Assembly (NCBI RefSeq): GCF_051014445.1
Contig: NC_135144.1
Location: 682,001-746,000 of the forward strand
DNA: 64,000 nucleotides
Direction: 5' to 3'
From: Colletes latitarsis
Taxonomy: Eukaryota > Arthropoda > Insecta > Hymenoptera > Colletidae
Positions 33,733 to 46,700 of this stretch are shown here, one piece after another; position 1 is the stretch's first letter, and each line of letters opens with the position of its first letter. The position numbers and the translations under genes are program-made. The notes below the pieces were generated by a model. The model did not search any database. It saw nothing but the letters and a program-made list of their open reading frames with translations, and had not been told where the DNA came from.

Positions 33733-34716
33733 CTATTTTGTCATTAACCAATATCTGTATACCCTATTAATATTAATTCCTTTTTCGGCCTTTGGATTTA
33801 GCTTTGAATATCTGCATGCCTCGGGAATTCGTACAAAAGCAGTGCTTCCATATAAGTGTAAGTTTGAAACATCAGCCCTTTTATTAAAAAATATTTCATA
33901 TGGTGTTTTTCTTATTCTTGTGTTTGCTAATAGGCGATTTCCAATGTAGGCAGCCGTGTAAATACATTCTGGCCAATAAAACTTGTCGACATTTGCCTCT
34001 GACAGCAAGCAGCGTGCACGATCCATTATCGTTCTGTTGTGCCTTTCGGCGACTCCGTTCAATTCGTGTGTGTATGCTGGTCCTGGTTTCAAATAAATAC
34101 CTTCTCGTTTCGCTAATTCATCAAAGTTTTTGTTAAGATATGATTCTCTTCCATTGTCACATCGAATTTCTTTAATACTTTTTCCAGTTTGATTTTTTAC
34201 TAATTTCCTAATATACCTAATGAAGCAATAAAAAACATCACTTTTTTGTTTTATGCAATACACAACAGCAATTTTACTGAAATCATCTATAAAAGACACA
34301 AAGTATTTCTCACCATTATGACCTGTCTGAGTTATTGGACCATGGACATCTGTATGGACTATTTGTAACAAATCATTTGCTCTTGTACGTTTGTTTTTAA
34401 ATTTCAAATTTGTCATTTTATTCTCCGGACAAACTTCGCATTTTATAAATTCGTTTTCGAGTTTCACCGGTGTTCCATTTAGCAGCTGAGCTTCACACAA
34501 ATATTTTAAATCTCTAAAATTTGTGTGACAAAGTATATATCTATGCCATTTTTCTATATTTGAAATTCCCATTGAACTAGTGTACGTACTTGTTTTCTTA
34601 TTCTCAAGTCTGGCAACTTCTCCATTTAATTCAAAGAGTTTATTTCTTTTAACAGCAATAGCAATGAGTTTTTCTTTCGAATTACAAATTTTATTGTAAT
34701 TCATTGTCTTTCTCAA
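33733..34716 (-). pseudogene. Copia integrase, truncated frame
   Basis: This 327-codon frame has the GAG-pre-integrase zinc-binding HHCC region (His58, His64, Cys93, Cys96). It is followed by the rve core with catalytic triad Asp123 (in HTDVHGP), Asp187 (in CDNGRES) and Glu224 (in NGVAERHNRT). All three acidic residues are present. The frame ends soon after the KTPYEIFF block through a shift near 33750, before the linker to reverse transcriptase. It is one domain of a larger Gag-Pol polyprotein rather than a separate gene. The unit 3 copy is identical at protein level. Confidence 0.85.
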
Positions 34717-34833
34717 ACATTATTTTTAATTGTTTTGATTTACAAATACAAGAGACACTTAGTAAGTTTTGTTTCATTTCTGGTACATAGTATATACATT
34801 TTTAATCTTTATTTCCTCCGACTTATCATTAAT

Positions 34834-34999
34834 GTTAATCATTACATTACCAATCTTTCCAGATATTAGTTTAAAACCATCACCAACTTTAATATCAACC
34901 GGGTTTTGTAGATTTTTGGATTCATAAAAGTACTCATCTGTGTTTATTATGTGATCTGAGCAACCACTATCTAGTAGCCATTTAATATTTCTACTTCTT
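34834..34999 (-). pseudogene. Copia protease remnant, unit 2 copy
   Basis: Same WLLDSGCSDHI active-site block as in the truncated copy; the DSG codons are at 34963-34971. Here it is still followed by the integrase region. The stretch 34717-34833 joining them has no long open frame. Confidence 0.65.
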
Positions 35000-35117
35000 C
35001 TATTTTGCTACTTTTCATTACTTCAACCTTGAATGAATTGTAATTTCTACTGTCATCTAGACTCGAATTACCAGCCACTTTTCTATCGTGTCTATTTTGT
35101 ATATGTTTGAAAAGGTT

Positions 35118-35908
35118 GCCTTTTGTAATAATTATTAAAGTTTTCTGGGCAGTAACGTTGGATGTGCCCTGACTTATTACACTGACTTAACATACCGCTT
35201 CAGTAGTCGTTGCACTGCTATGCTGATTATCCTTTGAATTGAGATACTTGTTCTGATTGCGTTGTACGTGTCGAAACCTATGACCTCTAGGATTTTTAGT
35301 TAAATTTGAACTAAACGTGCGAGTGTAATTTCTGCTGTACTCAAAGTAGTAACTTTTACCGTTTCTCTTTTGATACTCTAACAGTAATTTAGATTTTACA
35401 TACTCAACTGTTTTCTCCTTCGTTGGCAGTGCATCAATAATATCAACAATACGTGAGAAGTTAACGTTAATAACAGATAATTCAATTTATCCTCTTCATT
35501 CACAGTCTCACCAGTATTTTTGAGCCTATTTATATGCGTTTCAAATTCGTTAAAGAAGTCACTTGGATTTTCACCTTCTTTCATTTTTAATTCTAACAAT
35601 CTTCTTTTACACAATAGCTTTACTGCACTGTTTTTAACTAGATAAATTTCGTCAAGCTTTGCAATCATATTTTTCGCAGTCGTTTCTGATATTATTAATT
35701 CTAACTGAGTGTTTGAAATACTGTTTACGATGTAACTTTTTGCTTTAATTTCCTTTTTTATTCCAATCTTCGACTCTTATTTCAGCCGGTCTTTCATCAT
35801 GTAGAATAACCTCGTTACAATCTTTCATTTCTAAAAATAAATTTAGCCTGAATTTCCAGTTCCATAAAATATTTGTAACATGAAATCGTCCTTTTTTTCA
35901 CTTGCCAT
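35118..35908 (-). pseudogene. Copia gag remnant, unit 2 copy
   Basis: The ATG is at 35908-35906. Shortly after it this copy has 7 bp (around AACATGA, near 35880) that the unit 1 copy lacks, but neither gives an open frame. The UBN2-like piece (35668-35396) is protein-identical to the other copies and ends in the same frameshift. Confidence 0.65.
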
Positions 35909-35991
35909 GCTTCAAACTTAGGTTATCTTCCTTTCACAACTAAATTTCTTTTCTTTACTGTTAACGAACAAACCACGGACCTCTGCTACCA

Positions 35992-36179
35992 TGTTAAAAT
36001 ACTGTTTATATTATTTATTATAATGAATCTTGTTACAAAACAAACACACTTATTTTCCATTGTGAAAAGAAAACTTAAAAACTAAAAGAACATTCCTCGA
36101 CGTGTGCTTCTCTCACAAACACACACACACACTCCTAAACACTAAAGAAACTAACGAATTTTAAGTCATATTTCTAACA
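35992..36179 (-). repeat. Copia 5' LTR, unit 2/3 border
   Basis: This is the short-form 188-bp LTR, preceded on the element strand by ATAAC (36180-36184) and followed by the primer-binding site at 35980-35991. Confidence 0.85.
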
Positions 36180-36995
36180 ATAACAGTAACAGTTTATAAA
36201 AAAATAACGAATTTCCACAGATGCATAGAAATGCATATCAATAATGTACTGAATTAGGCGAATCGAATAATGTATAACTCACCCCGATCCGTGAACGGGC
36301 CTAGCGTTTGCTAGGAATATAATGTTCCATAACTTTTCAACAAAGTCTAAAATTTTTCCCAAGGGTTTTTGAATACCTATACACTGTATAGATATCCTGT
36401 TTCCTTCAACCGAACGACATGTGTCCCTAAAAAATATATTTATAAAGTAAGTCGGTCAAGTAGGAAGAATATTCAGATATTTAAGAATATGAATATATTG
36501 GTAAAAATATCCATTCCTCTTACCTTTATGTCCTGTGTATTGGATAATATAGATTTACATACTTTTACCGCTGAATTCGAAATTCTGAACTAAACATAGG
36601 TACAGGACTCGTAAAAACCGTTTTTTATTCTTTTTATAGTTTTATCTGTTTTCCAAAAAACAACCAATTAAATTAAGTTGCAAGAATGCAAAAGCGATAA
36701 AACTTACAGAGGCTTTAATAGAAAATTATAAAACAAAATGTTTACTTAAGACTTTACCTTTTGTAAAAACCGGCGATATTGACTGTGTGTGTGTAAATCG
36801 TCGTACGTTCGTGCCCGGTGCAGTAAAACACGTGCATCGATCTAGGTTACGTACGTTCCTCACGTGCCCCTTTCTCAATCTATACTTTTACATAAAAATT
36901 ACTTAGAAAATCACTCCTACTCCTCATTTGGACAGAATTTTTACTTTCATGATTTTAGCGAAAAGTCGTTTTCCTGCTCGGGGAACACATATGTA

Positions 36996-38372
36996 CAGGG
37001 TGTTCGGCCACCCCTGGGAAAAATTTTAATGGGGGATTCTAGATGCCAAAATACGAAAATACAGACGAAAATCAAGAATACCAATTTGTTGATAGAGGCT
37101 ACGTTGAAAAGTTATTAACAATTAAACTCAAAAATTTCAAATCGTTCTGGAAAAATTGTTATCGGTTGCGGGGGTCAATTGCAATCATTTTTGGTGAATA
37201 CACATACCTCCGAAATCTTACCCACTTTCGAGATAAAAATTCGAGAATGTGTGAAATTTTTTCGATGGAAAAGAAAAATTTCAAATCGTTTTGGAAAAAT
37301 TGTTATCGGTTGCGGGGGTTACTTACAACCATTTTGGGTGAATCGTCATACCCCCCTAATCATGCGCATTTTCGAGAAAGAAATTCAGTACGGGCGGAAC
37401 TTTAAACGTTAATAACTTTTTAATAAAGCCTCCATTAACAAATTGGTATTCTTGATTTTCGTCTTACTTTGGTCTCTAGAATCCCCTGGGAGAAATTGTA
37501 ATGGGAGATTCTAGAGGTTAAAGTAGGATGAAAATCAAGAATACCAATTTGTTGATGGAGTAATACGATACTAAACAAGTTATTGACGTTTAAAGTTCCG
37601 CTCTTACTTTCGAATTTTTTTCTCGAAAATGCGCAGGATTTCGTATGTGGTATGTCTATTCACCGAAAATAATTGTAATTGACCCCCGAAACCGAAAGTA
37701 ATTTTTTCAGAACGATTTGAAATTTTCTTTTTCTTTCGTCGAAAAATTTAGGCACTGTCTGTCGATTTTTCTTAAAAATTCCTTTCTGATTTTTATTCAG
37801 TTTGTAAAATAGTTGTTTAATAATACTCTTTGTGTAGGTACCCATGAGCTCTACTCGCGAAAAAAAACGTTTCATTGGAATATATTCACTATTCACTATA
37901 TCAGTAGGAGTTGCGGGGGCTGTTTGAAAATTTGACCAGTTATATGGGATTTTTCTCACTTTACGGGGTCAAGGAACAACTTTTCCAACATCTCTACATA
38001 TTCTCCATTAAAATATGCGTTGTGTTGCTGTTTGAAACATTAAAATCGTTCAATCCGGCTGTCGACCAAAAAAAAAAAATGCTTGTAACTGACCCCTGCA
38101 ACGAAAACTAATTCTTCCAAGACGATTCGAAATTCTTTTTTACTTGAATTTTTTTTGTCGAAACTGAGTAGGATTTCGGGGGTACGATTCTAACTGACCT
38201 CCGCGACCAAAAATAATTTTTTCAGAACGATTTGAAATTTTTTTATTTAATGTTATTAATAACTACTTTTTAACGAAACCTCAGTCGAAAAATTGATATT
38301 CTTAATTTTCGTCTTATTTTGGCTTCTAGAATCTCCCATTAAAATTTTTCCCAGGGGTGGCCAAACACCCTG
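36996..38372. mobile_element. Composite MITE-like element, unit 3
   Basis: This is a copy of 1098-2474 with the same structure; the flanking site 36869 is C as in unit 2. Confidence 0.75.
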
Positions 38373-38608
38373 TATATATTAAATCAATATTAATGAAATT
38401 ACACCTTGACCGAATTCATTTCAATCCCCCCACACTAATACATATATTGTGTGTAGCCCATAAATGGTTGAGAATGGAGTCACCTTTCCTATACTGGTAT
38501 TATTAGATGGTCGCAGGTCCTGCATAAATTTCAATTTACATAATTTTTGTTTTGAGTAAACTCATTTTACTTTTTTGTATATTACCTAATGCAACTCATA
38601 TTTTCCAG

Positions 38609-39654
38609 CCATGCGATGTAGGAATATTTAGACGATTAAAAGTTGCATGGCGAAAGGTAGTACAGGAACATAGACAAAGTACGTAGGTAGACTAAACCCA
38701 TTACGAAGGTGAATTTCGCACCAATATATATATCATACCATATATAAATTCCATGAAGAAGGAAATGCTTTTAAAGCTTGTGGTGGCCTATGACCGTTTA
38801 ACTCAAATACAATTTACTAGACAAAACGTATTTCAGAAAGAAGAAAATAAATTAGAATTCATGTCGCCAGATGAAACTGACATCAATGACAGCAATATAG
38901 GTAGTTTTACATAGCATTCAAGAGCATATTCCAGATGATCTGAGAGGGGAACAATTTTCTTTTCTATATAGAAAATATTAAAATACAATCGGGACACAAC
39001 TAAGACACAACACAAGACACAACTCGCAGAGAGAAAGCACTGCTGATGTTCAACGCAGTGCAGTTCATAGTAACAGTAAAACCAATACCAGTGTAGAAGA
39101 CTAATTTAACAACGTTTCGCTAGAAGAAACTAATATATGATATACTGATCATTAATTAACTTTAATATTTCATGACAATGATGCTTTTACTTTTTTCTAA
39201 TGGGAATTGTTTTGTTTCCGATGGTACTGAAATCAAACTACATTAATTCTACAACGTTACTTTACTTATTTTCTCGTAAAGACAAAGATTCTCCAGAATC
39301 TATTCTGGATAAACATTATCAACATTATCAAAAAATTGAAAAAACAACAAAGAAAAGAAAAGAAAAGAAAAGAAATATAGAAAGGTGTGTGCAATCAAAG
39401 TTACATCAAAGACATGGAAATAGACTCAGCTTGAAAAAATAGAAGCAATTGATAACCAGGAAAAAGAAAAACAAAGAATGAAAGAAGAACGATTAGAAAA
39501 GAAAAAAACAAGCCGAGAAATTAAAAGAAGAAAAGCTATTGAAAAAAGAAAGAAAAACAGAAAAATGAAAAGGAAAAGGAGAAAGAAAAGCAAGACGAAG
39601 AGAAGGAGAAATGTAAAACTCAAACTAAAAATAAAAATAAAGTTAAGAACGTGA
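38609..39654 (+). pseudogene. Decayed pogo/Tigger-like transposase, unit 3
   Basis: This is a copy of 2711-3756 with private substitutions at 38878 (C to T) and 39293 (T to C). Just upstream, 38591 is G where units 1 and 2 have A. Confidence 0.6.
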
Positions 39655-40089
39655 AAAGAAAATAATAAATAATATTATTGTGTTGTTTTTACAGGGTGAA
39701 TGTAGTAACTGAACCAGGTGGTTATGACTATGCAACATTTTTATTAGCATCTTTTTCAAACTCCACTTGGAACAACACTGTACGTATGTATGTATGGGAT
39801 TATCAGGAACCGTGTTTGTTCGTTAATCGGCACACTCGTATTTATTTCGTTAAACACAGTCACACCTACTACGTACTTTTCTTCAATCTTTCTCTCTTCC
39901 GTGCTGTCTTTTCTCGCTTTCTGGGTTATTCACCCATCAGCTGTTCGGCCGTACGCTCGCCGCGTGTTGACGGCTTTTTCGGCGGTAACCGTCTTCGCTC
40001 GTGCAAGCTCGTGGACAGCGAACGATTCGCTGTTCGGCCAAAAATTCGTGCGCGATTTAATAATTTTCAACTGCACGGTTCCCTACATA

Positions 40090-40766
40090 CAGGGTGTTCG
40101 GCCATCCATGGGAAAAATTTTAATGAGGGATTCTAGAGGTCAAAATAAGACGAAAATCAAGAATACCAATTTGTTGATGGAGGCACTATTAAAAAGTTAT
40201 TAATGTTTAAAGTTCCGCTCGTACTGAATTTTTTTCTCGAAAATGCGCAAGATTACGGGGGTATGTCTATACATAAAAAATGATTGTCACCGACCCTCGC
40301 AACTGAAAATAATTTTTCACAGAACGATTTGAAATCTTTCTTTTTCATCGAAAAATATAGGCACCCGATTAGATTTTCGGTAAGGAATTTTTTTCTCGAA
40401 AGTGCGTAGGATTTCGGGGGTATGTGTAATGACCAAAAATGATTGTAATTGACCCCTGTAACCGAAAATAATTTTTTTAGAACGATTTGAAAAATTTGTT
40501 TTTCGCCGAAAAATATCAACACATACTCGAATTTTTTTCTCGAAACTGAGTAGGATTTCGAATATATGTCTATTCACTAAAAATGCTTGTAATTGACCTC
40601 CGCAGCCGAAAATAATCTTTCTGGAACGATTTGAAATTTTTGAATCAAATTGTTAATAACTTTTTAACGAAGCCTCCATCAACAAATTGGTATTCTTGAT
40701 TTTCGTCTTAGTTTGGCCTCTAGAATATCCTATTAAAATGTTTCACAGGGCTGGCCGAACACCCTC
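40090..40766. mobile_element. MITE-like element, single, unit 3
   Basis: This is a copy of 4192-4868 with no structural change. Confidence 0.75.
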
Positions 40767-40784
40767 TATACTACTATGTTTACT

Positions 40785-43700
40785 AGATCCTGGGTTTTTT
40801 TCGGGTTTGAATCACGTAGTAATGTGGTAACAAACTGAAGCAGTCAATAAAACCTGGTTTCGATCAATATTTTAGAGGAACACACCGGTTAGGTCTGGGA
40901 TTTGCGCGCATATGGCTTATACTTTCGCCTTTTTCGCAAACTTGTTGGCCAGATCCTGGGTATTTTCCGTGTTTGAATCACGTAGTAATGTGGTGACACA
41001 CTGAAGCAGTCAATTAAACCTGGTTTCGATCAATATTTTAGAGGATAACGCCGGTTAGGTCTGGGTTAGGTCTGGGATATGCGCGCATCTGGCTTATACT
41101 TTCGCCTTTTTCGCAAACTTGTTGGCTAGATCATGGGTTTTTTTCGGGTTTGAATACCGCAGTAATGTGGTACCACACTGAAGCAGTCAATTACACCTGG
41201 TTTCGATCAATATTTCAGAGGATAACACCGGTTAGGTCTGGGTTAGGTCTGGGATATGCGCGCATCTGGCTTATGCTTTCGCCTTTTTCGCAAACTTGTT
41301 GGCCAGATCCTGGGTATTTTCCGTGTTTGAAACGCGTAGTAATGTGGTAACACACTGAAGCAGTCAATTAAACCTGGTTTCGATCAATATTTTAGAGGAT
41401 AACACCGGTTAGGTCTGGGTTAGGTCTGGGTTATGCCCGCATCTGGCTCATGATTTTGCCTTCTTCGCATACTTGTTGGCCAGATCCTGGGGTTTTTCCG
41501 TGTTTGAATCACGTAGTAATGTGGTAACACACTGAAGCAGTCAATTAAACCTGGTTTCGATCAATATTTCAGAGGATAACACCGGTTAGGTCTGGGTTAG
41601 GTCTGGGAAATGCGCGCATCTGGCTTATACTTTCGCCTTTTTCGCAAACTTGTTGGCCAGATCCTGGGTATTTGCCGTGTTTGAATCACGTAGTAATGTG
41701 GTAACACACTGAAGCAGTCAATTAAACCTGGTTTCGATCAATATTTTAGAGGACAACACCGGTTAGGTCTGGGTTAGGTCTGGGTTATGCCCGCATCTGG
41801 CTCATGATTTTGCCTACTTCGCATACTTGTTGGCCAGATCCTGGGTTTTTTTCGTGTTTCAATCACGTAGTAATGTGGTAACACACTGAAGCAGTCAATT
41901 AAACCTGGTTTCGATCAATATTTCAGAGGATAACACCGGTTAGGTCTGGGTTTCGTCTGGGTTATGTCCGCACCTGGCTCATGATTTTGCCTTCTTCGCA
42001 TACTTGTTGGCCAGATCTTGGGTTTTTTTCGTGTTTGAATCATGTAGTAATGTGGTAACACACTGAAGCAGTCAATTAAACCTGGTTTCGATCAATATTT
42101 TAGAGGATAACGCCGGTTAGGTCTGGGTTAGGTCTGGGAAATGCGCGCATCTGGCTCATGATTTTGCCTTCTTCGCATACTTGTTGGCCAGATCCTGGGT
42201 TTCTTCTGGTTTGAATCACGTAGTAATGTGGTAACACACTGAAGCAGTCAATCAAACCTGGTTTCGATCAATATTTCAGAGGATAACACCGGTTAGGTCT
42301 GGGTTAGGTCTGGGATATCCGCGCATCTGGCTTATGCTTTCGCCTTTTTCGCAAACTTGTTGGCCAGATCCTGGGGTTTTTCCGTGTTTGAATCACGTAG
42401 TAATGTGGTAACACACTGAAGCAGTCAATTAAACCTGGTTTCGATCAATATTTCAGAGGATAACACCGGTTAGGTCTGGGTTAGGTCTGGGAAATGCGCG
42501 CATCTGGCTTATTCTTTCGCATTCTTCGCATACTTGTTGGCCAGACCCTGGGTTTTTTTCGTGTTTGAATCACGTAGGAATGTGGTAACACACTGAAGCA
42601 GTCAATTAAACCTGGTTTCGATCAATATTTCAGAGGATAACACCGGTTAGGTCTGGGTTAGGTCTGGGTTATGCCCGCATCTGGCTCATGATTTTGCCTT
42701 CTTCGCATACTTGTTGGCCAGATCCTGGATTTTTTTCGTGTTTGATTCACGTAGTAATGTGGTAACACACTGAAGCAGTCAATTAAACCTGGTTTCGATC
42801 AATATTTTAGAGGATAACACCGGTTAGGTCTGGGTTAGGTCTGGGTTATGCCCGCATCTGGCTCATGATTATGCCTTCTTCGCATACTTGTTGGCCAGAT
42901 CCTGGGTTTCTTCTGGTTTGAATCACGTAGTAATGTGGTACCACATTGAAGCAGTCAATTAAACCTGGTTTCGATCAATATTTTAGAGGATAACGCCGGT
43001 TAGGTCTGGGTTAGGTCTGGGAAATGCGCGCGTCTGGCTCATGATTTTGCCTTCTTCGCATACTTGTTGGCCAGATCCTGGGTTTTTTCGTGTTTGAATC
43101 ACGTAATAATGTGGTAACACACTGAAGCTGTCAATTAAACCTGGTTTCGATCAATATTTTAGAGGATAACACCGGTTAGGTCTGGGTTAGGTCTGGGTTA
43201 TGCCCGCATCTGGCTCATGATTATGCCTTCTTCGCATACTTGTTGGCCAGATCCTGGGTTTCTTCTGGTTTGAATCACGTAGTAATGTGGTAACACACTG
43301 AAGCAGTCAATTAAACCTGGTTTCGATCAATATTTTAGAGGATAACACCGGTTAGGTCTGGGTTAGGTCTGGGTTATGCCCGCATCTGGCTCATGATTTT
43401 GCCTTCTTCGCATACTTGTTGGCCAGATCCTGTGGTTTTTCCGTGTTTGAATCACGTAGTAATGTGGTAACACACTGAAGCAGTCAATTAAACCTGGTTT
43501 CGATCAATATTTCAGAGGATAACACCGGTTAGGTCTGGGTTAGGTCTGGGAAATGCGCGCATCTGGCTTATACTTTCGCATTCTTCGCATACTTGTTGGC
43601 CAGATCCTGGGTTTTTTCGTGTTTGAATCACGTAGGAATGTGGTAACACACTGAAGCAGTCAATTAAACCTGGTTTCGATCAATACTTTAGAGGATAACA

Positions 43701-46700
43701 CCGGTTAGGTCTGGGTTAGGTCTGGGTTATGCCCGCATCTGGCTCATGATTTTGCCTTCTTCGCATACTTGTTGGCCAGATCCTGGGTTTTTTTCGTGTT
43801 TGAATCACGTAGGAATGTGGTAACACACTGAAGCAGTCAATTAAACCTGGTTTCGATCAATATTTTAGAGGATAACACCGGTTAGGTCTGGGTTAGGTCT
43901 GGGTTATGCCCGCATCTGGCTCATGATTTTGCCTTCTTCGCATACTTGTTGGCCAGATCCTGGGTTTTTTTCGTGTTTGAATCACGTAGTAATGTGGTGA
44001 CACACTGAAGCAGTCAATTAAACCTGGTTTCGATCAATATTTTAGAGGATAACACCGGTTAGGTCTGGGTTAGGTCTGGGTTATGCCCGCATCTGGCTCA
44101 TGATTTTGCCTTCTTCGCATACTTGTTGGCCAGATCCTGGGGTTTTTCCGTGTTTGAATCACGTAGTAATGTGGTAACACACTGAAGCAGTCAATTAAAC
44201 CTGGTTTCGATCAATATTTCAGAGGATAACACCGGTTAGGTCTGGGTTAGGTCTGGGAAATGCGCGCATCTGGCTTATTCTTTAGCATTCTTCGCATACT
44301 TGTTGGCCAGATCCTGGGTTTTTTTCGTGTTTGAATCACGTAGGAATGTGGTAACACACTGAAGCAGTCAATTAAACCTGGTTTCGATCAATATTTCAGA
44401 GGATAACACCGGTTAGGTCTGGGTTAGGTCTGGGTTATGCCCGCATCTGGGTCATGATTTTGCCCTCTTCGCATACTTGTTGGCCAGATCCTGGGTTTTT
44501 TTCGTGTTTGAATCACGTAGTAATGTGGTAATACACTGAAGCAGTCAATTAAACCTGGTTTCGATCAATATTTTAGAGGATAACACCGGTTAGGTCTGGG
44601 TTAGGTCTGGGTTATGCCCGCATCTGGCTCATGATTTTGCCTTCTTCGCATACTTGTTGGCCAGATCCTGGGTTTTTTTCGTGTTTGAATCACGTAGGAA
44701 TGTGGTAACACACTGAAGCAGTCAATTAAACCTGGTTTCGATCAATATTTTAGAGGATAACACCGGTTAGGTCTGGGTTAGGTCTGGGTTATGCCCGCAT
44801 CTGGCTCATGATTTTGCCTTCTTCGCATACTTGTTGGCCAGATCCTGGGTTTTTTTCGTGTTTGAATCACGTAGTAATGTGGTGACACACTGAAGCAGTC
44901 AATTAAACCTGGTTTCGATCAATATTTTAGAGGATAACACCGGTTAGGTCTGGGTTAGGTCTGGGTTATGCCCGCATCTGGCTCATGATTTTGCCTTCTT
45001 CGCATACTTGTTGGCCAGATCCTGGGGTTTTTCCGTGTTTGAATCACGTAGTAATGTGGTAACACACTGAAGCAGTCAATTAAACCTGGTTTCGATCAAT
45101 ATTTCAGAGGATAACACCGGTTAGGTCTGGGTTAGGTCTGGGAAATGCGCGCATCTGGCTTATTCTTTCGCATTCTTCGCATACTTGTTGGCCAGACCCT
45201 GGGTTTTTTTCGTGTTTGAATCACGTAGGAATGTGGTAACACACTGAAGCAGTCAATTAAACCTGGTTTCGATCAATATTTCAGAGGATAACACCGGTTA
45301 GGTCTGGGTTAGGTCTGGGTTATGCCCGCATCTGGCTCATGATTTTGCCTTCTTCGCATACTTGTTGGCCAGATCCTGGATTTTTTTCGTGTTTGATTCA
45401 CGTAGTAATGTGGTAACACACTGAAGCAGTCAATTAAACCTGGTTTCGATCAATATTTTAGAGGATAACACCGGTTAGGTCTGGGTTAGGTCTGGGTTAT
45501 GCCCGCATCTGGCTCATGATTATGCCTTCTTCGCATACTTGTTGGCCAGATCCTGGGTTTCTTCTGGTTTGAATCACGTAGTAATGTGGTACCACATTGA
45601 AGCAGTCAATTAAACCTGGTTTCGATCAATATTTTAGAGGATAACGCCGGTTAGGTCTGGGTTAGGTCTGGGAAATGCGCGCGTCTGGCTCATGATTTTG
45701 CCTTCTTCGCATACTTGTTGGCCAGATCCTGGGTTTTTTCGTGTTTGAATCACGTAATAATGTGGTAACACACTGAAGCTGTCAATTAAACCTGGTTTCG
45801 ATCAATATTTTAGAGGATAACACCGGTTAGGTCTGGGTTAGGTCTGGGTTATGCCCGCATCTGGCTCATGATTATGCCTTCTTCGCATACTTGTTGGCCA
45901 GATCCTGGGTTTCTTCTGGTTTGAATCACGTAGTAATGTGGTAACACACTGAAGCAGTCAATTAAACCTGGTTTCGATCAATATTTTAGAGGATAACACC
46001 GGTTAGGTCTGGGTTAGGTCTGGGTTATGCCCGCATCTGGCTCATGATTTTGCCTTCTTCGCATACTTGTTGGCCAGATCCTGTGGTTTTTCCGTGTTTG
46101 AATCACGTAGTAATGTGGTAACACACTGAAGCAGTCAATTAAACCTGGTTTCGATCAATATTTCAGAGGATAACACCGGTTAGGTCTGGGTTAGGTCTGG
46201 GAAATGCGCGCATCTGGCTTATACTTTCGCATTCTTCGCATACTTGTTGGCCAGATCCTGGGTTTTTTCGTGTTTGAATCACGTAGGAATGTGGTAACAC
46301 ACTGAAGCAGTCAATTAAACCTGGTTTCGATCAATACTTTAGAGGATAACACCGGTTAGGTCTGGGTTAGGTCTGGGTTATGCCCGCATCTGGCTCATGA
46401 TTTTGCCTTCTTCGCATACTTGTTGGCCAGATCCTGGGTTTTTTTCGTGTTTGAATCACGTAGGAATGTGGTAACACACTGAAGCAGTCAATTAAACCTG
46501 GTTTCGATCAATATTTTAGAGGATAACACCGGTTAGGTCTGGGTTAGGTCTGGGTTATGCCCGCATCTGGCTCATGATTTTGCCTTCTTCGCATACTTGT
46601 TGGCCAGATCCTGGGTTTTTTTCGTGTTTGAATCACGTAGTAATGTGGTGACACACTGAAGCAGTCAATTAAACCTGGTTTCGATCAATATTTTAGAGGA

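Larger units (their letters stand above)
15975..35898 (+). repeat. Macro-tandem repeat unit 2 (19,924 bp)
   Basis: This is the second copy of the block. Relative to unit 1 it carries a longer satellite array (20861-29333) and a full-length copia element (31679-36179). Its post-array spacer is nearly identical to unit 3, with about four substitutions seen in 2.2 kb, whereas both differ more from unit 1. Confidence 0.95.
31679..36179 (-). mobile_element. Full-length copia (Ty1/copia) LTR retrotransposon, copy at end of unit 2
   Basis: The element is 4,501 bp with an LTR at each end (31679-31973 and 35992-36179), both starting TGTTA and ending TAACA. A perfect 5-bp target duplication ATAAC lies at 31674-31678 and 36180-36184. 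In its own direction the order is 5' LTR, Met-tRNA primer site, gag, protease, integrase, reverse transcriptase, RNase H, 3' LTR; integrase before reverse transcriptase identifies copia type. A short purine-rich tract (complement of CGCCTTCTTGAC) precedes the 3' LTR. Gag, the integrase-RT linker, RT and the RNase H end all have frame breaks, so it is dead. LTRs differ by a few substitutions plus microsatellite growth. Confidence 0.92.

Noticed and set aside
33170..34136. Plus-strand ORFs, one with a poly-Phe run
   Set aside because: They are antisense to copia integrase and reverse transcriptase; poly-Phe is the TTC microsatellite.
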